Shown: positions 45,864 through 56,847 of the stretch, in pieces
Layout: each line of letters opens with the position of its first letter
Position numbering within the stretch: the first letter of the stretch is position 1
NCBI RefSeq assembly: GCF_003255815.1
Contig: NC_037686.1
Span: 62,348,125-62,412,124, forward strand
DNA length: 64,000 nt
Direction: 5' to 3'
Source: Theropithecus gelada
Lineage: Eukaryota; Chordata; Mammalia; Primates; Cercopithecidae
Translations under genes and position numbers: made by a program
Notes under the pieces: model-generated
The model's input: only the letters and a program-made list of their open reading frames with translations
The model's database searches: none
Told to the model about the DNA's origin: nothing

Positions 45864-45900
45864 TGTGTGTGTGTGTGTGTGTGTGTGTGGGTGTGTGTGT
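45864..45900. repeat. (TG)n microsatellite
   Basis: A 37-bp TG run broken once by a GG, followed by a run of seven G (ACTGGGGGGGTA). Confidence 0.9.
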
Positions 45901-46613
45901 ACTGGGGGGGTATCATCCTCACTTTTCAATGTCTTGTTACAGTCTTTCAAATTACCTATTTTTCACCTTTTTCTATTTTATAAATCCAGTGGTCATAAAT
46001 TTGAGATCAAAGACTCAAAGGGGGCATTTCTACATTTGAGGAGGTCACTAATATCACAGGCTTCATTGAGGATAACTGGGACAAAATCTGCCCCCAATGT
46101 GTGAGGAGCTGGAGGGAACCTGATCTCTGGTTTACTTTCTCCAGGTTTATACTTTGATGTGAGTAGATTACCCTTTTATTCTTGTCATTAAAATGAAACA
46201 ACCAAAAGTCCTGTTTTTAAACTTTTAGTGTTGACTTTAGATGTTTATTCCTTTTGCTGAGGAATGTTCCATCGATGTTTGTAGAAGTTATGCAAGGCAA
46301 CTTCTGGAGAGATTCAGGAAAGAGGCCCTGAGAAGCAAGTAACAGGTTATCTCATCAGCTGGAAAGCTTTGGGCTCTGGATCTCCAATTCTAGAGCGAGA
46401 GATCTTAACCCCTCCATGTTTTGAAGATCTCTGCCCTGCCTGACATCTTTCAGAGTTTCAGGGAGCATCTTACTTTGACTTTTGACCTCTGCTTCCCAAC
46501 TCCTTTGGGCTACTCCCCACGTGTTTTCACAGAAACTCCTTCTGGTCTAGACACAGTCTAGGTTCTCTGTGGGTCCCAAACAGCCTTGATGTTCCGCTCA
46601 TGTACAGCCCACA

Positions 46614-47013
46614 TGTCTTAGTCTTCTCAGAACCATAGTAAAATGCCATGAACTGGGCAGCTTAAACAACAGAAATTTCTTTCTCACAGTAATGGAAGCT
46701 AGGATGTCCAAGATCAAGGTGCTGGCCAGGCAGGTTTCCTTCTCTAACCTTGTCCCTTGGCTTGTACATGACCACAATCTCATAGTGTATTTCCATGACC
46801 TCTTCTTGTGCTCAAGGGGAGAGAAAGGGGGCGGACTGTCTTGTGTCTCTTCTTAGAAGGGCACTAATCCCATAATGAGGGCCCCAACCTCATGACCTCA
46901 TCTAACCCTAATTGCTTCTTAAAGACCCAGTCTCCAGATACGATCACAATGGGAATTGAAGTTTCAACATATGAAACTGTGGCCGAGTGGGACACAAACA
47001 TTCAGTCTTAACA
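46614..47013 (-). mobile_element. MLT1-family LTR, minus strand
   Basis: Left end TGTCTTAGTCTTCTCAG, internal TTAAACAACAGAAATTTC, GGGCACTAATCCCATAATG, CTCATGACCTCATCTAACC, right end CAAACATTCAGTCTTAACA. This is the reverse complement of MLT1. About 400 bp and clearly more diverged than the neighbouring THE1 LTR. Confidence 0.82.
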
Positions 47014-47126
47014 CTGTGTGTCCCTCCCTCCGTTTGGGCCATTACCCACCATCAATGCTTTCTGCTCCCCACTGGTGCCACCACCTCATTAGGCCTAAGT
47101 GCTTCTGCCTCAACATTCTTGTCATG

Positions 47127-47484
47127 TGTTTTAGTCCATTTTCATACTGCTATGAAGAAATACCCAGGACTGGGTAATTTATAAAGAAAAAGAGGGCCAG
47201 TGGACTCACAGTTCCACATAGCTGAAGAGGCCTCACAATCGTGGGAGAAGGTGAAGGAGGAGCAAAGTTCCGTCTTACATGGCAGCAGGCAAGTGAGCAT
47301 GTACAGGGGAACTGCGCTTTATAAAACCATCAGATCTCATAAGACTTATTCACTATCAGAAGAACAGCAAGGGAAAAACCCGCCTCCATGATTCAACTAC
47401 CTCCTACTGGGTCCCTCCCATAACATATGGGGATTGTGGGAACTACAAGATGAGATTTGGGTGGGGACACAGCCAAACATATCA
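47127..47484 (-). mobile_element. THE1-family solo LTR, minus strand, intact 5-bp duplication
   Basis: Left end TGTTTTAGTCCATTTTC and right end ACAGCCAAACATATCA are THE1 LTR termini in reverse. Length is 358 bp. The 5-mers on each side are both TCATG (47122-47126 and 47485-47489), a perfect target duplication, so both ends are exact. Internal MaLR sequence is absent. Confidence 0.93.
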
Positions 47485-47489
47485 TCATG

Positions 47490-49667
47490 ATTCACTTATG
47501 TTATTCTCTTTGTGTCACTTCCTTTTATGTGAATGTCACTGCTGCCTCTACTACAGCCAGAACTTCTGTTTATTAATCTGTAGCCATATTAATAGAGAAA
47601 TAGGCTCAGGTTGCTGATTGGCTCAGCTCTTATTGATGGAGTCCATAGGGTTCAAAGAGCTGTAGCGTAAGTTTTATACACATAGAACTTTTCTACTAAA
47701 TGGGAAATAGGTGGATGCATTGAGAGAGTTTCCATAAAGAACCACTGCTGAACTCAGAAACACAAGTTCACTAGTTAGATTGTTTCTAAAACGATCACAG
47801 CATATTTGGTGATTTGGCTGTAGGTTGATGCCCAACCCACCTTGTCCAGCTTAAATACTTACATTGTTCTGAATCCCAACTTTTCAAAATTGCTTCCAGA
47901 AAACTTTTCAGACTCTGAAGAAATGGTCAGTACAAATACTGAAGGTTCATCAGCTCTTTCTCTACTTGCTCACATAGGGATAAATGGTCCACTTCCAAAT
48001 ACTGAAGGTTTATCATCTTCCCACCAACAATGGGCCATGGGCCAGGGCAGGGAGGGTAAGCCCATTTCCATAGTGCTGTGTCCTTGCAATGATTTCAAAT
48101 TAATAGCTTGAAATCAACCATGGTGGGGGAAGTGTGTACACCATGGAAATTGACAGTACTACAAATCTAAGCTTTTTTGAGGGCAAGGGGTCCAAAAACC
48201 AGTGTTATCACCATGATTGATTATAGGTTACCTCAGAAATTTGCCTGACTTCCCCCTTCCCCTTGGCATTACTATTTTACTTCATTTAGGATCCTGTTTC
48301 TTTTGTTAATTACAGAATAAAATTTAGATTTGTAGGTGTTTCCTTATCCTTCTCTTTCTAATGCATATGGAAAGCCCTGTTCAGATTTTCATGAATTTTA
48401 TAATTTTGGTCATACACGATTTGGTATATCTTAGGTTGATATTTTCTTGGCTAACACAAGTTAATATTTCTTTAGAAGATGATGGAAAAAAACAGCAGTA
48501 TTTTTTCCAATATATTTCCTTTAAAATACATCAGGAAGAACAGTTTTGAAGTGGTGAATATTTTTTGGAGACAAAACTTTTTTAAAAAGAACCCTATCTT
48601 TACATAAATACAGTTTTTAGACAAATTCTGCCATATTCAATGCAATATTGTGGGCTGCCATGTCACAGTTTTACATATTCACAAGACATGCCAATGGTTC
48701 ATAATCTGAGATTGCTTGAGAATCAGATTTTGCAAAAGAATTGTCCTGATATATTTTCTATTTTAAGAGTTTAAGAATGTCTGAAGAAAAAAAAAAGAAG
48801 CAAAACAAACTTCTTGCTGTAATGGGTGAATGCTCTGTTTGCATTGATTTTGACCTCTTGCCAGTGGTGAAACGCCAGACCTCACAAGGACATCATTAGA
48901 CAGCAGTCACAGCTCATGCCACCATCACGAGGAACTCTAGTCCACATTGTTTTAACTGGCAAACTCAATTCCTCACAAAGGCAAGAAGCAATTTGGCTAA
49001 ATTTGAATTGTTATATAAATATATGGTTGATAGGATATTCAAAATTTAGAAGGAAAAAACTTTAACACTGGACTGTAGAAAGCTGAAGATAATAATTATG
49101 AAAAAATGTTTCAAGTTTAGAAGGAGTTTTAATAAATTTGTAAAATGACATGCCTTTTAGGGAAATCTGATTCATTAATATATGCCTGTTAGCATATACT
49201 TAAGCTAGAAAATACTTTTATATTAATGTAATACAAACTATTCACTTAAAAAAAAATCTTAAGATCAAAGACAAAACTTATGACCATCTACATACTAATA
49301 TAATAATTCCCAAGTATTTGAATTACCTCCATTATGTGCAACTAAAAGAAGCAAAAAATATATATGTAACTAATTCTATTTAGGTTGTTTTAATTAAATA
49401 AAAACATTTTGAGATAAATGTAATAAAATTGTGAAGTGTTTTTATTTAAACCTTGTATTGGGATTTATATTCAACTTTAGCAAATTTGATCTGCTAATTT
49501 CCAAGTGGGTTGAATTTTGCATATGGGTGATATGTGCGTGTGCTTATTTCTATCATGAATTTCACAAGAGTGACTCACGTCTCCTTGTGAATGCCCTCAG
49601 AAGGCGGCAGTCCCTGAGCGTTTGCTGCAGGCAGTGGAGGAGCAGATGGAGTTAATTAACATTAACC
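47490..49667. other. Gene-free interval
   Basis: AT-rich. ORFs up to 89 aa show no recognisable family. No repeat that I can name. Confidence 0.4.
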
Positions 49668-49861
49668 AATGGCACGGTATATACTAACCATTCAGTAAGT
49701 GTGATCTACATTATCTACAATGGCACGGTATATACTAACCATTCAGTAAGTGTGATCTACATTATCTACAATGGCATGGTATATACTAACCATTCAGTAA
49801 GTGTTATCTACATTATCTACAATGGCGTAGTATATACTAAACATTCAGTAAGTGTTATCTA
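49668..49861. repeat. 51-bp minisatellite, 3.8 copies
   Basis: Copies start at 49668, 49719, 49770 and 49821, each beginning AATGGCA/GT and containing TATATACTAA and CATTCAGTAAGTG. Copies 1 and 2 appear identical. Copy 3 has two changes and copy 4 more. The array ends about 41 bp into copy 4, where the text runs into unique sequence. The unit resembles the tail of an L2 or MIR element, as if such a relic had been tandemly duplicated. Confidence 0.92.
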
Positions 49862-51067
49862 TTAATAGGAATAATAAACACAATGAAAGGAAAATAGTTT
49901 AAATTAACCAACCAATGTTATCAGTGCAGAACACCTATGGAGTTTGCTTAGATGATTAATAAATACTTTTACTGGCTTATCTAGAGGAAATGTGTAATTT
50001 TTGCACTTTTCCATCTTGATTGGTTAAAATGCCTTTCACAGCAGAAAGCTAACTTTTGAAGAATGATATTGCCTGTCATTTTCTGATATAATAAATACAT
50101 GTTTGTATACATAAAAGTTTCTTTTATGCATCGTTGTATTCCTTCTAGGTAACATAGCTCTAGGCACTGAAAGAATGTTTTCTAAAAATCAGTTAAAGTA
50201 CTTAGAGCTAAATTTCAGATTCTGAAATGTTGTCTCATCACATTTGTATTGTATGTCCTATGTATGATATGAGTCTGATCATAGATTCGCGAAATGTTTA
50301 GCTTGTTAGCGGTGCGTTTCCTAAGGAAGAAACAAGAATCTGTGCTGAATATTAATTCCAGGCATGACTGAGGGTTTTCCAAATTGCAATAGTCATTTAG
50401 CAGGCTGTTATTTGACACAAGACTATGGCCTTGGAGATGGTTTATTGTATCTGCTGACGTGGAATTCGTTTAGAATCGGTTGCCCAGGAAAGTTTCTGAA
50501 CATGCTGTCTTAAATATATAAATCATCTTTTTCCTTAACTATGCTATCTAAATATATAAATCATGTGTTTTTGCCAACTGGCTAGACATTACCACTGAGT
50601 AAATGGCAATCAATGTGCAGAGAACCAAAAGAATATTAAATGAGTATTTCCAATTGAGAGCTCAGATAGTTTTATTATGGCTATATCTGTTACAAAGTGT
50701 TCATTCCCAAATCTGTCTTTTTGCGAAGCTAATTGTATGCCAGCAGCAGAGAGAAAACTGAAGAAATTAGTAGAGTGAATCTGCAATTCTAATTGTTATC
50801 CTATTTGCAGATAACACATGTAAAAAGACTAATGTACCGTATCGATTTATTGAAATATACAGTAGGAACCATAAAAATCACAATACTATTTATATGAAAA
50901 CAAAGTGCGATACAATCGTTAATTTTAAATTTATGGATATCATACACAATGTAAAATAATGTGAAATGTCACCTTATGAGACAGCAAAATACAATATTGC
51001 TTCTGCAGAGACCATACAGTCTGTATCTGCAAGCTCCAATTCTAATAAACCCTTTATTTATTTTTAA
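49862..51067. other. Gene-free interval
   Basis: AT-rich unique-looking sequence. A near repeat of TATCTAAATATATAAATCAT around 50506-50565 is the only internal structure I see. Confidence 0.4.
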
Positions 51068-51466
51068 AATTTATTTTATTTTATTTTATTTTTCTAACTT
51101 TCACTTTAGGTTCAGGGCATAGATGTGCAGGCTTGTTATATGAGTAAATTGCCTGTCACGGGGGTTTGATGTACAGATTACTTTGTCATTCAGATAATAA
51201 GCATAGTACCTGATAGGTAGTTTTTCAATCCTCACCCTCCATCCTCACATTGTTCCCTTCTTTGCATCCCTGTGTAATCAATGTTTAGCTCCAACTTAGA
51301 ATATGAAGAATTTGGTTTTCTGTTTGTGCATTAATTCACTTAGGATAATGACCACCAACTGCATTCATGTCGCTGCAAAGGACATGGTTTCATTCTCTTT
51401 TATGGCTGCATAGTATTCCATGGTATATGTGTACCAAATTTTCTTTACCCACTCCACCATTGGGGG
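51068..51466 (-). mobile_element. L1 3' end with (ATTTT)n tail, minus strand
   Basis: The antisense tail TTTATTTTATTTTATTTT (51068-51093) precedes L1 3' UTR text (CATAGATGTGCAGGCTTG, ATAATAAGCATAGTACC) and ORF2 end (CAAAGGACATGGTTTC, GCATAGTATTCCATGG). About 400 bp, 5'-truncated, mid-age. Confidence 0.88.
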
Positions 51467-51540
51467 ACTTTGTTATCGCTTTGGATTTTTAAGGATGGTG
51501 TAAGAAATACTCAAAAGGAATGTTTTCTTTTCTTGATTAT

Positions 51541-51695
51541 TTAGCCTCCAACCCAGCTCTGTCATTTACTACCTGTGCTTTTTCCTTTTTAAATGAGAAT
51601 AGTAATACTACCTGCCTTATATTTAAGAATTTTAAATGAAAATATAAACTTATTGTCACAGCAAATGCCCTCAAAATATTAGCTATCACATCTAT
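51541..51695 (+). mobile_element. MIR relic, plus strand
   Basis: CCAACCCAGCTCTGTCATTT, ACTACCTGTGCTTTTTCC, AATGAGAATAGTAATACTACC, TGCCTTATATTTAAG fits the MIR order from the CTCTGCCACTTACTAGCTGTG word to the ACCTACCTCATA word. Confidence 0.7.
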
Positions 51696-52020
51696 ATAAA
51701 CATCATGATGATGTCATGGTATGACAGTCACAAACAATATTAAGATGTTTCCAAACCCTCCCAGGTGAAGTTTATAATCTCTCTATATCAACATAGAAGC
51801 ACAATATTCATATTACTCTTTGAGTAGCACTTTAAAAGATTATATAAAGTATTTTAAAAGACATCACCTTATTTAATCTCTTTTATAAACTGACATGTTT
51901 GGCATGGCTAATTGTATAGTTTTTTCTAAGAAGTAAGGGAGGTTCAAACAGGCAGTAAACAGAGCCTGTCCAACAATGCCCAGTGGTTAGTGGCCAAGAC
52001 ATGGATATCCATGCATTATA

Positions 52021-52210
52021 ACTGTCATTCTCATAGTGTGGTCCCCAGACCAAGAGCACTAGCATTGCCTGAAAACTTGTTAGAAATTCAGATATTCAGC
52101 CTCACCCAGACCTGCTCAATCACAAACTCTGGGAGTGAAACCCCATAATCAGATTTTTTAGCCACTCTAGGGGATATTAATACCTGCTAAAATTTGAGAA
52201 TCATTGTACT
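52021..52210 (-). mobile_element. MER5A-like hAT MITE, minus strand
   Basis: The left end ATTCTCATAGTGTGGTCC, internal ACTTGTTAGAAATTCAG, ACAAACTCTGGGAGTG and right end AAATTTGAGAATCATTG match the reverse complement of MER5A in order and spacing. A non-autonomous Charlie-type element of about 190 bp. No transposase. Confidence 0.8.
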
Positions 52211-52444
52211 AGACAAGGCAACTAAGGATAATATCTGAAATATGAGCAACACTCAATAATTATCATTTTTTTCAAAATCATAGAGATACATATATGAAAT
52301 TAGTATGCCCATCTTTTAGAAATCATCTATATATAAGCATTTTGATATCTCCTAAATTTGTGAATATATTTACAAATAATAGAAAATTACAAGCAACAAA
52401 TAGGAAATTTTTTTGTGGCTTTTTTCATGCCACACTCATAATGG

Positions 52445-52640
52445 TTTTATTTTATTCCAGCTTTATTGAGCAATCATTGACAAATAACATTGTATATATT
52501 TAAGATGTACAATGTGATGATATAATATGCATATACATTGTGAAATGATTACCATAATAAAGCATATTAACACATAATCATGCATTCAGATAGCGATTAT
52601 ATTCACACATGCCATTTTACTTCAAAGGAGAGTAACCTGG
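52445..52640 (-). mobile_element. L1M 3' UTR fragment, minus strand
   Basis: TTCCAGCTTTATTGAGC, AATAACATTGTATATATTT, AAGATGTACAATGTGATG, TACATTGTGAAATGATTACC is antisense L1M 3' non-coding text. Confidence 0.7.
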
Positions 52641-52832
52641 GGTCTGTTTCATGAATGTTAAAGTTCTACATAAAATGACTGAAACCTAAAATCTAAATGA
52701 GATATTTTGTCTTCTAATATCAATAAATGTGGCAAATATAAAAGTATTTTTTGTCTTGCACAATTTTCAGATTAATTCTTCTTTCTTAACCACAAGTTAA
52801 ACCCATTTAAGATTTTTAAAAAAGATTTGCCA

Positions 52833-53130
52833 AGCTGGGCTTGGTGGCTCATGCCTATAATCCTAGAACTTTGGGAGGCCAAGGTGGGCAGATCATCTGA
52901 GGTCAGGAGTTCAAGACCAGCGTGGTCAACATGGTGAAACCCCATCTCTACTGAAAATACAAAAATTAGCCAGGTGTGGTAGCACACACCTATAATCCCA
53001 GCTATTTGGGAGGCTGAGGCACAAGAATTGCTTGAACCCAGGAGACAGAGGTTGCAGTGAGCCAAGACCATGCCACTACACTCCAGCCTGGGTGATACAG
53101 AGTGAGACTCTGTCTCAAAAAAAAAAAAAC
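52833..53130 (+). mobile_element. AluS, full length, plus strand
   Basis: AGCTGGGCTTGGTGGCTCAT through GTGAGACTCTGTCTC and an A-tail. Many CpG positions have decayed. No clear target duplication. A 99-aa minus-strand frame crossing it is Alu-derived. Confidence 0.93.
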
Positions 53131-53451
53131 AAATAAAAATTAAAGTTTTACTACATAATAGCTTATGTTTTAAAACAATTACTGTCTATAGTTAGGCATG
53201 AGGGAGAATAGGGCATTTTCTTTTCTGGAATTACTGATAAATTATTTCCTCAAATTCTTCCCTCCCATGATTTCTTCTTGATCGTGTTGTCTCATTTCCT
53301 GTATTCATTAATTAAATGACTTGGTTAAATATATTGGTATTGGGCAATGTATAATCACAGTCTTATAACCTTCTCATTTTTCTCAAAAACTTAAATGATA
53401 TAATTACCTTTATCTTCTTACATAGCCATTGATGCACTTATTTTTTAATCA
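53131..53451. other. Gene-free interval
   Basis: Short AT-rich spacer between the Alu and the GC-rich LTR. Nothing to name. Confidence 0.4.
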
Positions 53452-53454
53452 TGC

Positions 53455-55249
53455 TGTTGCAGGATCCTTGGGGTGACGCTTTTCTGGACAAAAACCTCTG
53501 TGGCCACTGGCACCTTTGTATGAGTTTTTGTGGGGCCCACTGGGCTCATTCCACCCCCTCAACTTGGCAGGCTCTACTCGGCTCACACTACTGGTTGGAT
53601 CCCACACATGCCAAGTGTGAACCAGGTGCGGAGCAGCAAAGGGTGTGTGAGGGAGCTAACAAAGGGTGTGTGAGGGAGCTAGCAAAGGGTGTGTGAGGGA
53701 GCTAGCAAAGGGTGTGTGAGGGAGCTAACAAAGGGTGTGTGAGGGAGCTAACAAAGGGTGTGTGAGGGAGCTAGCAAAGGGTGTGTGAGGGAGCTAGCAT
53801 TGGGTCCAGCAACTGCACAGTCAGGCATGCGGGCTGATGCAGCACGATGGGCACCTCCAGGTGCTGGAACAGGCGCCTGCTCTCTGCAAGGCTGTGACTG
53901 GACCAGGTTCACCACACGCAGCTTCAACAACCGCCCCCAGGGAACACAGTGGAAGCTTGGAGACTCCAGGAAATGCAAAGCCCCAAAGAGGGAGTCACAG
54001 CCTTGCCTTGGGGAGCCCCCAGGTCTGGAGAGGGCCACAACTCGCCTCTCCCCTTCACCTTCAATGTGGCGAGCAAGGGGCATGTTTCAGCCCTGTTTGT
54101 GTTACAGCCCTTTCAGCCCCGCCATTCCGCATTTCTGGAGTTCTTTTCCTGCGTCCAGGAAGAATGAAGTATGCAGATGAGTGGAGGGTGAACAAGGTGA
54201 AGCGGAGCTTTACTGAGTGACAGAATACCTCAGAGGAGGCCCTGGAGTGGGTAGCTCCTCTCTGCGGCTGGTTGTCCCAGTGGCTGCTCGGGGCTTCTAT
54301 GGGCATTCAAAGGGGAGGAAGTGCACCCTGATTGGTCCATGGGCTGCTATAGGCGGGCCCAGAAAAGGCACCACAAGTTCTCACTCCTGTCAGTGGGACT
54401 GGCAGCCGTGCCTGCAGCCTTCAGGCCCTTCCCAGCCTGCAAGTAGGGCCTCACCGTGGGCATCCCGTTCTACCCAGAAGCCTGTCTGCCTCTGCTGCCA
54501 TTCATGGCATGCAGGCTGTTCATGCCAAGAGGAGCCTGCAGGCCAGCACTGAACTACCTGTAACACCCCCTCAACTTCCCTCCTATGCTCATCAGCATCC
54601 AAAGTCCAGAGGGGGCCATGTGGGCAGGGGCTGGTGTGTCAGCACTGCCCCAAGTGTGCACACACCCAGCCAGACTGTGACAGCACCTGGGCTCAGCCCC
54701 AACCTTGCTCTGAGATCGGATCGGGTGCTGGGAGTGGAGAGAGGGAAGGCAGCGAAAGCAGACGCTTCTGAGATTGTAGGGGGAGATGCCTGACTCCACA
54801 GTGCATCGTGGGTGTGTGGCTGTAGCTGCATCCAGGGGTGTGGGGCTCCTGCCTGCTCTGTGGACTGAGAGGCATAGAACCGCTGCTATGACTTCGGGCA
54901 TCTGCAGCTGCCCCAGTAGGGCAAGTCTCCTGCCTGCTGCCAGGCTCCCCACTTTGAGACGTCACCGCCAACGAGGGGGGCCTGGGTTAACAGGCACAAC
55001 CTGAGTGTCTGTAGCTGTGACCAGGAGGACAGGGATCCTGCCTGCTTTGTGGAGTGGGATGCCCGGGTCCACAGCCATGACTTGGGCAACTACAGCTGCA
55101 TCCCAGGAGTTCCCACCCCACCAACTCAGAGGTTGGGGCTCCCACTTCTCCAGGCTACCACCAGGTCTGTGGAGGGGGCAGCCCCGGCGGCGCTTCCCGG
55201 CTGCAGCTGATGTGATGGCAGCAGTGGCTCCAGACAGCCGCCACTGCCA
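53455..55249 (-). mobile_element. GC-rich ERV1-type solo LTR, minus strand
   Basis: The segment is sharply bounded and GC-rich. Read on the minus strand it has LTR order: a long GC-rich U3 (55249 to about 54215), a decayed poly-A signal AGTAAA at 54214-54209 followed by CTCCGCTTCACCTTG, then a U5 containing GGCTGTAACACAAACAGG-type text and the tandem array, ending near TGCAACAGCA. Terminal TG...CA can be placed at several nearby positions and no duplication is certain, so the ends are approximate. No gag, pol or env sequence is attached, so it is a solo LTR. At about 1.8 kb it is long for an LTR. I believe it is an ERV1 (gammaretrovirus-like) family, but the name is uncertain. Many overlapping ORFs (up to 146 aa) reflect GC content only. 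Confidence 0.65.
53641..53801. repeat. 23-bp tandem repeat, 7 copies, inside the LTR
   Basis: The unit is GGGTGTGTGAGGGAGCTA followed by A/G-CAAA. Copies start at 53641, 53664, 53687, 53710, 53733, 53756 and 53779, with no length variation. The only internal variant is A or G after GCTA, in the order A-G-G-A-A-G-G. The last copy ends CATT instead of CAAA. Homogeneity implies recent expansion or conversion, so it is likely a VNTR. Confidence 0.95.
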
Positions 55250-55734
55250 TCGGTACTATCTCGTTCAGGTATTTTCAGTGGACCTATATATACACTTAAA
55301 TTTCACACAGTTCCCCAAATGGACAATGCTTTCTAACACCCATGTTTTTGGACGCAATGTATTTTCTATCTTTTTTCTTGGCTTATCTCTATTCATTCCT
55401 CTAAACCCATTTCATATGACATTATTACCAGAAAATTCTCTATAATCCTCTCCCTAATGGGTAGGATGACTTTTTCATATTTTCTCATGGTATTCTCTGA
55501 ATCCATCCGTCATAGCACATATCATATCACATTGTAGTTACTTTAAATCTCTGCTTCCACATAGAATGTGAGAATCTTAAAACATGAATTATATTTAGCA
55601 ATTTTCAGGTGTCCAGAACTCATTCTATGGCACAGAACATGCATTGAAAATTTGTTGGATGTAATATACAGGTTGTAAATAATATGGAGTCAGGAATGAT
55701 ATGTTTAGTAGCAGGTACTTATACAGGCAAAACC
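55250..55734. other. Gene-free interval
   Basis: Composition drops back to AT-rich immediately after the LTR. No feature to name. Confidence 0.4.
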
Positions 55735-55860
55735 ATGAGTTAACACTGTTGCACTAGAATGTACTAGGCATTGTTCTAAGCGTATCACTAATAGTAAGAT
55801 ATTAATTATTAAAACAGCCTTATGAGGTTGGTATTACTGTCATTCTCATTTTATATTAAA
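55735..55860 (-). mobile_element. MIR relic, minus strand
   Basis: ACTAGGCATTGTTCTAAGCG, ATTATTAAAACAGCCTTATG, AGGTTGGTATTACTGTCATTC, CATTTTATATTAAACAGG is antisense MIR. Confidence 0.75.
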
Positions 55861-56616
55861 CAGGGTTGAGTTAGTGTTGACTATGCATGCCATAAAGACA
55901 GTAAGTACAAAAAATGCAGATTAGGTTAAATATGTAATCCTTCTAAAATATAGCCTGGAAAGCTACACATAAGAATACTATCAAACCTTCTAAACAGCAT
56001 TTGTCTGAAATATACATTTCTTAAACTTGAGCAAAGTCATTAGAACAGCAGTTTTAAGTAGTCCCTATTACTCTAATAGACAGGCTAAAGGGTCATGCTA
56101 GAGAAAGAACCAAATGTTGTCTGATGACACGCATGCTGTGTCCAGCCCCAGTCTCTGGAAACACCCCCCTCCCACGCCACCCCAATGCCACGTTTCACAA
56201 GCAGGATCCTTGAATAGGGAGAATCCTTCATGTGGCTGGAAATGGAGTGTTACTGGGTATAGGGGCCGACTTCGTCTGTGGAATGGTGACATCTCAAGCA
56301 CTGGTTATTCTCCTGCTCACAGGTTGCCCTCTGAAAGGATGGTTACTAGTTTATGAACTCCAAGTTGACAGTCATCATGTCCATCTTATTCCCCTGAGGG
56401 GGCCTAACGCCTATTGGAAATAGAAGATACTAAATACGTATTTGTTGAATCGCAAAATCAATGAATGGATATTCACTTTACTTGCTTGATCTGCAGATTC
56501 TAGGGAAATTTAGGTTGCACATCAACTGCATTTTAAAAGCTTTTTAAAATACATAACAGTGTTAAAATTAAAACTTGAGATGTATTACTTTATTCTTTGC
56601 CTTCAAAAAACAATAT
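55861..56616. other. Gene-free interval
   Basis: A moderately GC-richer patch near 56130-56420 carries short frames (up to 80 aa) without family resemblance. Otherwise nothing. Confidence 0.4.
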
Positions 56617-56781
56617 TGAACAGGTATACTTGCTCATGCTTGTAATTTCAGTACATTGGGAAGCTGAGGTTGGAGGATCACTTGAAGCTCGGAATTTGAG
56701 GCTTCAGTGAGCTATGATTGCACCACTGCACTCCAGCATGAGCAACAGAGCTAGACCTTGTCTCCAAAACAAGAAAAAAAA
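56617..56781 (+). mobile_element. Fossil Alu monomer (FRAM-like), plus strand
   Basis: An Alu-type start (ACTTGCTCATGCTTGTAATT, CATTGGGAAGCTGAGG) runs directly into a right-arm end (GAGGCTTCAGTGAGCTATG, TGCACTCCAGCATGAGC) in about 165 bp, then AAAACAAGAAAAAAA. Single arm only, strongly diverged. Confidence 0.75.
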
Positions 56782-56805
56782 CTGAAGAAAAATAATATTA
56801 AGCTT

Positions 56806-56847
56806 ATCTCTCTCTCTCCACGCACACACACAGACACACGCACACAA
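56806..56847. repeat. (CT)n(CA)n tract
   Basis: TCTCTCTCTCTCC followed by ACGCACACACACAGACACACG. Confidence 0.85.

Larger units (their letters stand above)
42717..46613. other. Gene-free interval with simple repeats and one unresolved relic
   Basis: At 43595-44090 a GC-richer patch (CCAAAAGTTAGTGGCTGG, GGTGGAGAAATAGACTCC) resembles a degraded interspersed repeat that I cannot name. It carries a 138-aa frame with no family resemblance. An AT/TATC tract lies at 44530-44615. Confidence 0.4.

Noticed and set aside
46614..47484. The two LTRs as ends of one provirus
   Set aside because: They belong to different families and ages, only 113 bp separates them, and the THE1 copy has its own target duplication.
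49668..49861. CRISPR-like array of 51-bp period
   Set aside because: The whole period is conserved between copies, so there are no unique spacers. It is a minisatellite.
53641..53801. CRISPR array
   Set aside because: The copies abut with no spacers, the unit is 23 bp with equal period, there are no cas genes, and the host is a primate. It is a plain tandem repeat.
53751..55445. Cluster of overlapping ORFs (up to 146 aa) on both strands
   Set aside because: They lie in the GC-rich LTR, where stop codons are rare by composition. Several frames on both strands are open at once, which is not a coding signature.
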